64,000 bases of DNA from Candidatus Obscuribacterales bacterium. Its GTDB lineage: Bacteria > Cyanobacteriota > Vampirovibrionia > Obscuribacterales > Obscuribacteraceae. The position numbers and the translations under genes were made by a program. The DNA lies in the NCBI GenBank assembly GCA_021732085.1, contig JAKFVQ010000021.1, positions 1 through 64,000 on the forward strand. The letters are read 5' to 3'. Positions 27,101 to 34,717 of this stretch are shown here, piece by piece (position 1 is the stretch's first letter; each line of letters starts with the position of its first letter). The notes under the pieces are model-generated. The model made no database searches, was not told the DNA's origin, and saw only the letters and a list, made by a program, of their open reading frames with translations.

Positions 27101-27352
27101 GACGATCAATACCAGGGCAACGACCACGTGATTGAACGGATAAGAGACTTGCGCTCGTGGATCACGCGCGATGTGCGCGATCAAGTGCGCAAGGAATGGC
27201 GCCCATCCAAGAATTCGGATCGCCAATACGCATACAATCCTGCATCATACACGCGCCCAACCGTTCAAGTTCGTCGCAACAGCAATGACGACATCGCACC
27301 GCCAATCATCCACATGAACAAGCCAACCTGGCAAGCATCGAGGATCTCGTAG
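24113..27352 (+). CDS. large DG-repeat protein with C-terminal papain/calpain-like cysteine peptidase domain
   Basis: A 1079-residue protein with a charged, signal-less N-terminus (1-130). Residues ~140-700 are beta-type repeats with regular DG/NG turns (GVWRVEKPDGTISEEKENADG, NLKLNSDGSVSYEDKDG, LSYINPDGTGVIE). A helical linker follows (~700-815). The C-terminal domain (~820-1040) begins KQGGQGTCWWESSWNVG, matching the QGxxGxCW active-site pattern of clan CA peptidases with Cys830. His977 is in GNGHMWGYSM, and D997/D998 (VLKDDQYQGND) are candidates for the third residue. Length and spacing fit a calpain/papain fold. Peptidase assignment is inferred from motifs. Possibly an effector or toxin. 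Confidence 0.72.
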   Translation: MGITSRESERFEKPEDRPERAATERTEGLTEQRSRIDWSKELQSQTQPMSELKLPNLEVTITRAKSMPVEGTNARLENKVSRASAKEDAEKQSESPAAPERTFPSVKANAGGFVTHIDYDQNKSREIERDQSTNEATAIITHTPEGTSTLVQRGGSWYMRMHEIELPVPGKIDVSADGTIAMPSNFDGVWRVEKPDGTISEEKENADGARIIFTADHRLEQIRRKDGTSFQQPNDNTIIETRPGKPSVTWTNENGLWSSSSDQPRKNLKLNSDGSVSYEDKDGIKHSINGKGIETLEGAGLGRITPDAAGRPHIVESADGKKQRRYEYFDEKSRDVKSFVVTDAEKGSTTTWTRQSPDKDIWRNERGQVWQGELQCSDDGVHSIKQQRWNQQDTKWTSYHPDGRVTTDEIKEDGSRISFNDKNEIVRYRGADGTRLDRIGGDGGQDQIKYYNPKAGETVTWTKGSDGTYLSDSAKIAELRRDLSFTNNGEITYTNLQGGKVTENRDGTKQVIERNGTKLDFDSNEQIIRATKGNLERTFVREGGEIKVVRDKNLTNKEERTIFERRPGAEENRLQISVNRQGDLSYINPDGTGVIERANMLRLELDRDGDITRVVGPKTVRQMQYIGEGDQKALIAVTDTRQTDRGTKTESWSRVANSDGTLSGEFRSRDENGKERKPRYNLTVCADGEYEYRLATDKPGEKAKIAKLNREGMDGMPESVDDARDELRAVLEGCMDQARVAKNLGFMKTFEKRMMDQTELLIAAGVDQEAAIRETEKTIVETYFHCGRLAGEAQSSKNMYDHRTRVRLAENMLYLAADPTDIKQGGQGTCWWESSWNVGLFQRNANQAARFVTDVALTGQYTSTAGPLRGGACKTIRIRPEYVRINGGRDSGAWTPENARGGSHRSMVGMLIDQIGPPLGGQRGWGQSNAGWHSEARNILYMMTGKDQIRHGSFGIGRHEKIQLLKTGGWTASGNGHMWGYSMKKDPRDGSWVVLKDDQYQGNDHVIERIRDLRSWITRDVRDQVRKEWRPSKNSDRQYAYNPASYTRPTVQVRRNSNDDIAPPIIHMNKPTWQASRIS

Positions 27353-27410
27353 CCTTTTCCCTCATGTAGGATGGAGACATCGCTAACGGAAGAAGCCCGA
27401 TGCTTAAATC

Positions 27411-28790
27411 CTATAGAGCTGGAAAGCGTCCTGCTAATCTGCTACGCAATAATGCAGCTAAGCGTGGGAATTGCGTCAACAGATCTTGAGCATGAGCATT
27501 AGGATTCGCCGAAATGATAGCGGCGTACAAATTTGCGAAGAGTTCGGCGCGTCCAGTACCAAATCCTTCCCGCAGATAACGATCGAAAAAGGCGTCATAA
27601 TATCCGGGGTCACTAAAGTTCGCTATATCCTGCTGCATGGCGTTTATAAACTCGGCGCCGGCAGAGTCCATCGAATTTCCCCAGAAAGTATTTCGCGGTC
27701 CAAACATGTAATCGAATGCATGTCCCATTTCATGGCTGAGAACATTTTCTGGAGTCATGAAAGAATTCAATCCTCCATTGGTGCTGAATTCGCCCACGGC
27801 AATTCTTCTGGCAAAGGGATTATGAGCACCGAAGATATCTACATTCCGCCGACGGCCAATCCCTTCCAGATCAGGAAACACTTCAGAAACTCGGTCCGTG
27901 GCAAAAATTTGATATCCGGCGCTACTTAGCGCCAATCGGTGCGAAAGCGGGGTAGCTAAAAAACGATCAAGAATCCGTTGCTGAAACTCGGGGGATCCGC
28001 CCATCATATGCAGCCTGAGTCCCACGGCATCTGTAATAACAATCCGCCCATCCTGACCAACATCTCTCGTATGGTTTAGTGCGGGATCACCATACGTATA
28101 TGTTTCGCGATAACTTCCATCGGCTCCGTTAATTCGCTGGAGTTCATAGTTATCTCGCGAATCCGGTCCATAGTGTGTTTCAGTGAAACCGCCCTCGTTG
28201 TAAACTCTTCTGTAGCCTCTGCCATCCGCTCCGATGTAGGTCTCGGTGTTTCCATCGGCACTAGTAATTGTTGTGTTGCCTTGGGCATCGGTAACAACCT
28301 GGTTGCCCAATTCGTCCGTTTGAGTATGTCCGGCATCATGAGCAGCGTCACTGGGTTCAGTTAAATTCTCCGGCGCAGAAGCTGCACCAGCTACATCTTG
28401 CTTCGGATCTGACTTAGAGAAACCTGATTTGGAGGAATCTGGTGCTCGATCAGAATCATTTTTTGAATCGAACGAAACGTTACTGACCGTGGAATCTCCC
28501 CCGGCTCCACGAGCCTGTGCTCGATGATTTGCGCTATTACTTGCTTCAAAGATACTGTTATCAAACACCAGCTGGCCAGCTAGCTCACCACCGCCACTAC
28601 TGGAAGTATCACCGGCCAATCTACCAGTTGCAGATGTTCTTCCACCATTAGCACTGTACAGCTGGAATGAATCAAGTTCTTCGCGGAAGCGATCAGCACT
28701 TTGACGCTCCATCTTACCAGCTTCACTCTCTGAAGAATCAGATGAAGAATCCGTCTTTCGCCCAGTAGCAACCTTCTCTTCTGTATCCAT
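27411..28790 (-). CDS. DG-repeat protein with C-terminal HExxH metallopeptidase (lethal-factor-like) domain
   Basis: 459 residues from ATG 28790 (GGTGA ribosome site just upstream; a longer frame begins 16 codons earlier). Residues 1-165 are Ser/Asp/Glu-rich and disordered-looking. About 165-260 are DG repeats (NTTITSADGNTETYIGADGRGYRRV). The C-terminal domain has LSHEMGHAFDYMF, with zinc ligands His353 and His357 and catalytic Glu354, and a downstream GRAELFANLYAA with Glu416 as probable third ligand. This HExxH plus E-x-F-A layout is that of the anthrax lethal factor/Pro-Pro endopeptidase group. No signal peptide. Convergent with the papain-like gene; the two may work together, which is inference. 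Confidence 0.75.
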   Translation of the reverse strand: MDTEEKVATGRKTDSSSDSSESEAGKMERQSADRFREELDSFQLYSANGGRTSATGRLAGDTSSSGGGELAGQLVFDNSIFEASNSANHRAQARGAGGDSTVSNVSFDSKNDSDRAPDSSKSGFSKSDPKQDVAGAASAPENLTEPSDAAHDAGHTQTDELGNQVVTDAQGNTTITSADGNTETYIGADGRGYRRVYNEGGFTETHYGPDSRDNYELQRINGADGSYRETYTYGDPALNHTRDVGQDGRIVITDAVGLRLHMMGGSPEFQQRILDRFLATPLSHRLALSSAGYQIFATDRVSEVFPDLEGIGRRRNVDIFGAHNPFARRIAVGEFSTNGGLNSFMTPENVLSHEMGHAFDYMFGPRNTFWGNSMDSAGAEFINAMQQDIANFSDPGYYDAFFDRYLREGFGTGRAELFANLYAAIISANPNAHAQDLLTQFPRLAALLRSRLAGRFPAL

Positions 28791-28959
28791 ATTTTCACCA
28801 TAGCGGGTTGGTGTTTTCGCCAGCGGTAGCGAATACAAGAAGAGTACACAAAAGGGTTGCTCAGAGAACTCTCAGAATTCTCCCAGAATATTCCCAACGG
28901 CTATTTCATTGAGCAAAGATAGGGGTCCGTAGCCTCTCCCCCCCCAACAAGGGAGAGAA

Positions 28960-29520
28960 TCAATCAAGCACGCCGTCATACAAGGAGTCCATTGAAACAG
29001 CAAAATACAAATCGGCCCGAGGAGAAAGAGAAAAACTTTCCCTGCCCTGAAAAACTGCAACCTGCCAGGCACCGCTGGAACGTTTGTAGATCTCAACCCG
29101 GCGTTGATCTTGGTAAACAATGACGTACTCATTCAAACTCGCCACGGTTTTGTACGACAAGAGTTTTTCGCGGCGATCAATATCTCCAGTCGAAGGAGAC
29201 AGCACTTCCACAATCAGACAGGGTTCAGTTATGTAGACCCCCTTAGCAGAGAAGCTTTCACAACTGATCATCAAATCAGGAAAATAAAAACAGTTTGTCG
29301 ATTCGACCCTGACTTTCATATCGCTTGAAAGAATGCGGCATCCAACGGATTTAGCGGCAGGTCCTAAAGCAAGAGTAAGGTTGATAACGAGCGCGCCATG
29401 GGCTTGAGACGCCCCACCCATGGCAAAAATGCGCCCTGAAACGAACTCGTGTCGCGATTGGCTAGACCTCTCTAGCTGCAAATACTCGTCTACGGAATTC
29501 TCGTCCATAGTCTCCGACAT
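28960..29520 (-). CDS. Uma2-family (DUF820) PD-(D/E)xK nuclease-like protein
   Basis: A 186-residue protein of a family very common in cyanobacterial lineages. Signatures: SVDEYLQLERSS...HEFVSGRIFAMGGAS at the N-terminus, YFPDLMISCES (catalytic Asp) and CLIVEVLSPSTGDIDRREKL (Glu of the ExK site; the usual Lys appears displaced to the RREK region), then SLNEYVIVYQDQRRVEIYKR. Start chosen as the second of three near Mets because GGTGA lies 7 nt before it. Function of the family is poorly known; many copies per genome suggest a mobile or defence-associated role. Stands alone, divergent from the toxin-antitoxin pair. Confidence 0.9.
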   Translation of the reverse strand: MSETMDENSVDEYLQLERSSQSRHEFVSGRIFAMGGASQAHGALVINLTLALGPAAKSVGCRILSSDMKVRVESTNCFYFPDLMISCESFSAKGVYITEPCLIVEVLSPSTGDIDRREKLLSYKTVASLNEYVIVYQDQRRVEIYKRSSGAWQVAVFQGRESFSLSPRADLYFAVSMDSLYDGVLD

Positions 29521-29562
29521 CGGCATTCACCTTTGGCCCTCACTCTACCATGCCAGTAGTTG

Positions 29563-29568
29563 TATAAT
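29563..29568 (+). promoter_or_regulatory. -10 element candidate (TATAAT) for the toxin-antitoxin pair
   Basis: A perfect TATAAT 24 bp before the toxin ATG; predicted transcript start near 29575. No convincing -35 at the right distance. Confidence 0.35.
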
Positions 29569-29586
29569 CGATCAAAATGGTCACAT

Positions 29587-29868
29587 ATGCAAATCCGCTT
29601 TTATTTTGACGAAGAACGAAATCAGCCACACATCCAAAATCATGGTGTGTCGGAAAACGAAGCAAAGGAAGTGCTTCTTCAGCCCGGAGAAGATCGTCCA
29701 GCAAACAACGGCGCGAGGATGGCTATTGGGAAGACTCTAAGCGGACGCCTCTTACGCGTAATCTATGTTCCCGACAGTGAGGATAATTCGATATTCGTAA
29801 TCACGGCTTACAGCCTCACGCCCAAGCAGTCAAAGGCCTATCGCCGAAGAAGAAGGAAAAGCAAATGA
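29587..29868 (+). CDS. DUF4258/BrnT-like toxin of a type II toxin-antitoxin pair
   Basis: A 93-residue basic protein: MQIRFYFDEERNQPHIQNHG, then the helix VSENEAKEVL, then beta strands (AIGKTLSGRLLRVIYV, SIFVITAYSL) and an Arg/Lys-rich tail (AYRRRRRKSK). This is the RelE-fold layout of the DUF4258/BrnT group, here in a version common in cyanobacteria. ATG 29587 preferred over a TTG 27 bases upstream. Its stop overlaps the start of the next gene by four bases (ATGA), the usual arrangement for a toxin-antitoxin operon. RNase activity is inferred from the fold. Confidence 0.82.
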   Translation: MQIRFYFDEERNQPHIQNHGVSENEAKEVLLQPGEDRPANNGARMAIGKTLSGRLLRVIYVPDSEDNSIFVITAYSLTPKQSKAYRRRRRKSK

Positions 29869-30071
29869 GCGAGCAAAAATTCCCAAAAGGATGGAGCAAG
29901 GAACGCGTTGAGAAGCTTCTCTCCGACTACGAGCAGATGGATGAGGACATGCTCATCGCAGAGGATGAGGGAGCCCTGGAAGCAGAGGGACAGACTCTTA
30001 TGAGCGTGCCCAATGAACTGGTCCAGGATGTTCGTGAACTAATTACAAAGAAGCAACACACAGCCAGCTAG
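29865..30071 (+). CDS. antitoxin partner of the DUF4258/BrnT-like toxin
   Basis: A 68-residue acidic protein: FPKGWSKERVEKLLSDYEQM, an acidic patch EDMLIAEDEGALEAE, then VPNELVQDVRELI. This GW..ERV...YE..DE pattern is the partner regularly found next to this toxin type. It overlaps the toxin gene by four bases. The strong negative charge complements the basic toxin. No clear DNA-binding domain, so autoregulation is uncertain. Confidence 0.78.
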   Translation: MSEQKFPKGWSKERVEKLLSDYEQMDEDMLIAEDEGALEAEGQTLMSVPNELVQDVRELITKKQHTAS

Positions 30072-30133
30072 ACAGTTTGTAGTCTATAAGTCCCAATAAG
30101 ATATACGGCAATTTTCGCCGCCGACGCTTCAGT

Positions 30134-30166
30134 CCCCGCCGCCTGGGCATAACACTAGCGGAGGGG
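30134..30166 (+). promoter_or_regulatory. hairpin covering the ribosome site of the first membrane kinase
   Basis: CCCCGCCGC (30134-30142) pairs with GCGGAGGGG (30158-30166) at 8 of 9 positions around a 15-nt loop. The 3' arm contains the Shine-Dalgarno GGAGGGG directly before ATG 30169, so translation of the kinase pair could be limited unless the hairpin opens. Confidence 0.45.
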
Positions 30167-30168
30167 CG

Positions 30169-31626
30169 ATGACGGACGACAAAAAGAAGAAAGACGAACC
30201 CTTAGAAATTAAGTGGCAGTCTGATGGAGCCGGAGCGGCGATATGCGGACTGGTCTCGATAGTTTGCCTTCTGACAGTCATGGCCCAGTTCATCATCGCC
30301 GTGTTGCGCTGCCTGAGCGGCATCGGACCCGATTTTCCTGTGATTGGAACAGCCATGGCGGCGGCAATCATTTCGACAGGGTTGGCGTCTGAACTCAAAT
30401 ACAAGCGCATCAAGATGGAGAAGCAAAAGATCAGCTTCTCAGCACACTTCCTCTGGTCCATGCTTGGCAAATCTTCACGCAAGTGGAATGACATTGGAGC
30501 CCTGGCGCTACAGGAAGATGACAGCGAACTTTTGCCATCAACCGAAAAAGAAAATCGCTTGATGGTCTTTCACTTCGCATCAGGTGGCAGCGCGCAAGTG
30601 CCGCTCAAAGAACTGAACGTCCAAGATTTGGAAACGCTTTTTCGCGCCAGCAAGCGGTGGGGAAGTACAGCGATCATGGCACCAGAGCTCATCGAGTTAC
30701 GGCGCAAACTTGTCGCAGGACAGAATCCAAAGCTGGCGATTTCACTCACAACACTATGGGAACAAGAGCTGCAGTTACACTTTGCCACCAGCACTTTTGT
30801 ACCGCTCTCAACCGGCACTCAGCTCCATCAAAATCGCTTTCGTGTCATTGCCCAAATTCAGGCGGGCGGGCTTTCTGCAATTTACCTTGCGCGCAATAGT
30901 GAAGGGCGCAAACTGATTTTGAAAGAATTAGTGCTTCACAAATCAGACGAAGCCAGCATGCAGAAAGCGAAGGAACTATTCACACGCGAAGCTGGATTCC
31001 TCGTCAAGTTGAAGCACCCGCAAATCGCTCGGGTGCACGATCACTTTATTGAGAATAATAGAGACTACTTGGTTTTGGATTACATTCCAGGACAAAGCTT
31101 GCGCCAATTAGTAACGCGAGAAGGTCCGCAGAATGAAGAGAAAGTACTTGAATGGGCGCACGGCATCGCTGGAATTCTTCTTTATCTGCACGGGCAAGAC
31201 CCTGCGATTATCCACCGAGATCTGACGCCAGAGAATCTTGTGCTTGGCGATGACAATCTGATCCACTTGATCGACTTTGGTGCAGCAAATGAATATGCTG
31301 CAACAGCTACTGGCACATTGATCGGGAAACAAGCTTACATCGCACCAGAACAGTTCCGCGGAAAAGCGGAGCCCGCAAGTGATATTTACGCACTGGGAGC
31401 AACACTGCACTTCTTACTAACTGGAGAAGACCCGGAAGCATTGTCGGAATCACATCCGGCGAGCAGAAAGCAGACGGTCAGCCAGCAGGTCGACAAATTC
31501 GTCGCTGATCTAACCAGCATTGATCTAACTAAGAGACCGAAGAACTGTCTCGAAGTCATCAGCAAGATCGCCTCTCTTCGTGCCACCGAACGCGGTGCCA
31601 TCATTTCCCTCGGAAGCAAAAAATGA
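30169..31626 (+). CDS. membrane Ser/Thr protein kinase, first of a coupled pair
   Basis: 485 residues: two membrane segments (~20-45 AAICGLVSIVCLLTVMAQFI; ~50-70), a PH/GRAM-like beta region (~80-165, KWNDIGALALQ...VFHFASGGSAQVPL), then a kinase domain (~220-475). Motifs: QAGGLSAIYLAR (imperfect Gly loop), LILKELVL (Lys), HRDLTPEN (catalytic Asp present), DFGAAN, and the APE-like IAPEQF. HRDLTPEN with EQFRGKAEPASDIYALGATLHFLLTG is typical of the cyanobacterial subgroup. Its end overlaps the next kinase by four bases. The kinase is probably cytoplasmic, tethered by the N-terminus; substrate unknown. Confidence 0.92.
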   Translation: MTDDKKKKDEPLEIKWQSDGAGAAICGLVSIVCLLTVMAQFIIAVLRCLSGIGPDFPVIGTAMAAAIISTGLASELKYKRIKMEKQKISFSAHFLWSMLGKSSRKWNDIGALALQEDDSELLPSTEKENRLMVFHFASGGSAQVPLKELNVQDLETLFRASKRWGSTAIMAPELIELRRKLVAGQNPKLAISLTTLWEQELQLHFATSTFVPLSTGTQLHQNRFRVIAQIQAGGLSAIYLARNSEGRKLILKELVLHKSDEASMQKAKELFTREAGFLVKLKHPQIARVHDHFIENNRDYLVLDYIPGQSLRQLVTREGPQNEEKVLEWAHGIAGILLYLHGQDPAIIHRDLTPENLVLGDDNLIHLIDFGAANEYAATATGTLIGKQAYIAPEQFRGKAEPASDIYALGATLHFLLTGEDPEALSESHPASRKQTVSQQVDKFVADLTSIDLTKRPKNCLEVISKIASLRATERGAIISLGSKK

Positions 31627-33125
31627 AGCGCCCTCTCGACACATCCCTTGCATACAAATACTTCATGTCTTACCGTTTGCTGGACGGGCAAAGATATGAC
31701 GAAACAGTCGTTCCATATCGCCCAGCAAGGCGCTATCGCAAGTTCGTGCGGAACTTCCTCATCAAGCACAAATACCTGCAGATTTTGCTAACGGTAGTGA
31801 TGTGTGGTCTTGCGTGTCTTCTGTTCGTGCCAAAATTCAGCACGTTGGCAGGGTTGCTAATCGGACTGCTAATTCTATTATCTATTTGCGTTCCTGAAGC
31901 AATCGTTCTCAACTCCTGGTGGCGCCCAACTCATGTCGGCGTCAGCCCAAAGGGCGTAAAAATGTATTGGATCCACTGGTTCGGTGACAAGGTCGTGCCT
32001 CCAATTCCATGGTCGAAGATTGCGCTTGCAACAATAGTAAGAGTGCGCTCGAATATTGGGCAAGAAGAATGGATCGAACTCAAATCGCGAGCCGAAGATC
32101 CAGTTCCCATTCTTGTGCTATCACTTGATGGTATCGCCGCTGGTGAGCACCGGAAGAGGCTGCTCGCTGCGATAAAGCAATTCATGCCGATCAACCAGAT
32201 CGACATATCGCTGCAAGACAGCCTCAATCCTGTCAAATTGAGCAGCCACACGCAGATGTGGCTCGATGTTCTTGCCACGAGTCCAAAACGCCTGATCGAG
32301 AACGAACTGGGACCAGGAAATATCATCTGCAATGGACGCTATAAAGTGGTCGAACAGTTAGGCATTGGCGGTCAAGCAATTGCCTACCTGGCTGAACAGG
32401 TGTCAACCACGGATCCCAAAGGTGGACCGCGTGTTGTGCTGAAAGAATTCGTACTGCCGGCTGAGGCAAGCCTGCGTGTGAGCAAAAAAGCCTTTGAAGC
32501 AATCGAAAGGGAATCCGAATTACTTTCGAAAATATCGCACCCGAGAATCGCTGCGCTACTCGACCTATTCGTCGATGACCAGCGGGCTTATATGGTCCTT
32601 GAGCACGTACCAGGCAAGAACCTGCGAAAAATCGTGCACGAATCCGGAACGATCGGCGAGATCGAAGTCCTGGATTTAGCCTTGCAAATGTGCGATGTTC
32701 TCAAACATCTACACACGCTAAATCCTCCGGTTATACATAGAGACTTCACTCCGGACAATTTAATCCTCGCACCAGATATGGGGCTCAAGCTCATCGACTT
32801 CAACGTCGCGCAAACATACGATTCAAACGTCACAAGAACGGTGGTCGGGAAGCACTCCTACATTCCACCCGAGCAGTTCCGCGGAAAAGCGAGCCCACAA
32901 AGTGACATTTACGCATTTGGCGCAACGCTGCATTTCCTCCTAACGGGCGATGATCCAGAACCAATTACGGTGGCACATCCAAAAGAAATACTAGCTTCCG
33001 TTTCTGCAAGAATGGATCAAATTATCGCCAAGTGCACCGCACAAGACCTGCAAGATCGCTACCAAAATATAGCGGAACTAGAAGCCGATTTTACCGCCCT
33101 TAAAGCACAACGAGTGTCAGCCTAG
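31623..33125 (+). CDS. membrane Ser/Thr protein kinase with DFN motif, second of the pair
   Basis: 500 residues, same architecture as the upstream kinase: a hydrophobic pair of segments (~57-100, ILLTVVMCGLACLLFV, LLIGLLILLSICV), a beta domain with PIPWSKIALATIV, and a kinase domain (~235-490) with GIGGQAIAYLAEQ, VLKEFVLP, HRDFTPDN and EQFRGKASPQSDIYAFGATLHFLLTG. The metal-binding DFG is DFN (D392-F-N394), a change at the Gly; the Asp is kept, so activity is possible. Start ATG overlaps the previous stop (ATGA). The last ~57 bp recur as a relic at 34551. The two probably arose by tandem duplication. Confidence 0.92.
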   Translation: MKRPLDTSLAYKYFMSYRLLDGQRYDETVVPYRPARRYRKFVRNFLIKHKYLQILLTVVMCGLACLLFVPKFSTLAGLLIGLLILLSICVPEAIVLNSWWRPTHVGVSPKGVKMYWIHWFGDKVVPPIPWSKIALATIVRVRSNIGQEEWIELKSRAEDPVPILVLSLDGIAAGEHRKRLLAAIKQFMPINQIDISLQDSLNPVKLSSHTQMWLDVLATSPKRLIENELGPGNIICNGRYKVVEQLGIGGQAIAYLAEQVSTTDPKGGPRVVLKEFVLPAEASLRVSKKAFEAIERESELLSKISHPRIAALLDLFVDDQRAYMVLEHVPGKNLRKIVHESGTIGEIEVLDLALQMCDVLKHLHTLNPPVIHRDFTPDNLILAPDMGLKLIDFNVAQTYDSNVTRTVVGKHSYIPPEQFRGKASPQSDIYAFGATLHFLLTGDDPEPITVAHPKEILASVSARMDQIIAKCTAQDLQDRYQNIAELEADFTALKAQRVSA

Positions 33126-33421
33126 CTATTCCCCATCGAGCCGAACTTAGCTAAGCAGCAGGGATAGTAGGACTCATCTGTCATTGAGTAAGTAGGTACA
33201 AATCTGTATTCGTTGGGATGTATACCTTCATCGCATAACATTTATCGCATTGAGATTGGGATCGATTGATTGCCTGACTATCCCAACTCGAAATATACGC
33301 AAATTCGAACCCCGCCTAACCGCGATTCTGCGTCAGCGGACTGGTCCTACGACAGAATCTAAAACCCAGCATTAAATAGCTATCTCCGGTACAATGGACT
33401 TACATAAATCAGCGCAACACC

Positions 33422-34447
33422 ATGTTCAAAAAAATACAGAAAGTTTTGATGATCCTTTTCGCCGCGGGAATGCTGGTGGTGGGTGTCATATTGGGGGATT
33501 ATTATTTGTATCCATCGCTTGTTCATCCCAGCATGGCAAATTTCAATCAAAACAAGAACGGGCTCTGGCTTGGCTCAAAATGGTACATGGGCAAAGTAAG
33601 CGATGCAGATTTTGAAACGATCGCAAACTTGATCAAGAAAGAACACATCCATTATGCGTTTTTTCATTGCAAAGACATAAACAAACTTGGAAATTTGCGC
33701 ATCCCCTCAGAGGCTGGCGCTAAGCGCCTTGTTAGCAAACTGCACGAGACCTGCCCAGGCGTAAAAATTATGGTGTGGATGGGCGCTCTAGGTACTGGTT
33801 TCGGTGGCGAAGTTGATGAGTCGAAGGAAGATGTTCGAAAAAACATGGCTAGCTCCGCGTGCAATCTTGTAAAAGCAGGTGGCTTTGATGGATTTCAATG
33901 GGACCTAGAACCTGTTGGCGATAACAATTCAAACTATTTGGACTTGCTCGACCGTACAAGGCAATTGCTTCCCAAAGACAAGATTCTGTCTATATGTGCT
34001 CCAGGCTTCGGATTCAATTGGAGCCCCTCCTATATTGAGGAGGTCAGTAAACGTTGCGATCAAATAGCATTGATGGCGTATGACACAGGAATGTGGTTGC
34101 CTCGCCTCTATGTTTCAAAAATGGAATCACTCATAAAACTCTACGCAAATGCAATTGCATCATCAAAATCGCAATGCAAATTGCTTGTTGGCGTTCCAGC
34201 TTATGAGGACGTGACTTTAGGGCATCATGCCCATGCCGAAAGCATCGAATTAGCATTGGTTGGCGTGAAAAATGCAATGCAAAACAAGGAAATCACAAGC
34301 AATGTGATTGAGGGAGTTGCACCTTACGCTGAGTACACAACTGATGCCTCCGAATGGCAGACTTATGAAAAATATTGGTTGCAGACAGGTGCGCAACAGA
34401 GCCTGGGAGCTGGTGGGGAGCCTCCTGAGAGTGAACCCAGCTCGTAG
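33422..34447 (+). CDS. membrane-anchored GH18-like glycoside hydrolase
   Basis: 341 residues with an N-terminal signal/anchor (KVLMILFAAGMLVVGVILG) and a TIM-barrel of the chitinase-like GH18 type. The signature strand is GFDGFQWDLEP: Asp156, Gln159 where the family usually has Asp, Asp161 and the acid/base Glu163. Other barrel strands: HYAFFHCKD, KIMVWMGAL, ILSICAPGF, IALMAYDTG, KLLVGVPAY. Substrate could be N-acetylglucosamine polymers such as chitin or peptidoglycan. It sits between the kinase pair and the relic of a third kinase, so it may have been inserted there. No obvious ribosome site. Confidence 0.75.
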   Translation: MFKKIQKVLMILFAAGMLVVGVILGDYYLYPSLVHPSMANFNQNKNGLWLGSKWYMGKVSDADFETIANLIKKEHIHYAFFHCKDINKLGNLRIPSEAGAKRLVSKLHETCPGVKIMVWMGALGTGFGGEVDESKEDVRKNMASSACNLVKAGGFDGFQWDLEPVGDNNSNYLDLLDRTRQLLPKDKILSICAPGFGFNWSPSYIEEVSKRCDQIALMAYDTGMWLPRLYVSKMESLIKLYANAIASSKSQCKLLVGVPAYEDVTLGHHAHAESIELALVGVKNAMQNKEITSNVIEGVAPYAEYTTDASEWQTYEKYWLQTGAQQSLGAGGEPPESEPSS

Positions 34448-34550
34448 CATGTGAAAGCTGAAGGCAGTTAATTACCTTAACCAAGCCAGAGTCGCCCCGG
34501 ATCTCACGGACGCTTCATGCCGAAACACTTGGTCAATTAGCTTTCCTCCT

Positions 34551-34607
34551 ATATAGCCGAACTCGAAGCCGACTTTACCGCCCTCAAAGCTCAACGAGGT
34601 CAGCCTA
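34551..34607 (+). pseudogene. relic of the 3' end of a third kinase gene
   Basis: This 57-bp stretch matches 33067-33124, the end of the second kinase gene, with one gap and five substitutions. All five substitutions fall at third codon positions and are synonymous (AELEADFTALKAQR conserved). It therefore derives from a paralogue that was evolving under purifying selection before most of it was lost. Confidence 0.7.
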
Positions 34608-34717
34608 ATCTCGGCGCAGCGCCTGACAACACAAGCTTGACTACTTGGATCTCATGAAATCCTCGGGCATTGCAGTTACACTGTCAACGTATATCCAGAT
34701 CGGGATCGAGGTGTACT

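Noticed and set aside
33290..33340. Possible tRNA on the minus strand (GGGGTTCGAA-like T-loop)
   Set aside because: No pairing T-arm, acceptor stem or anticodon arm can be drawn around it.
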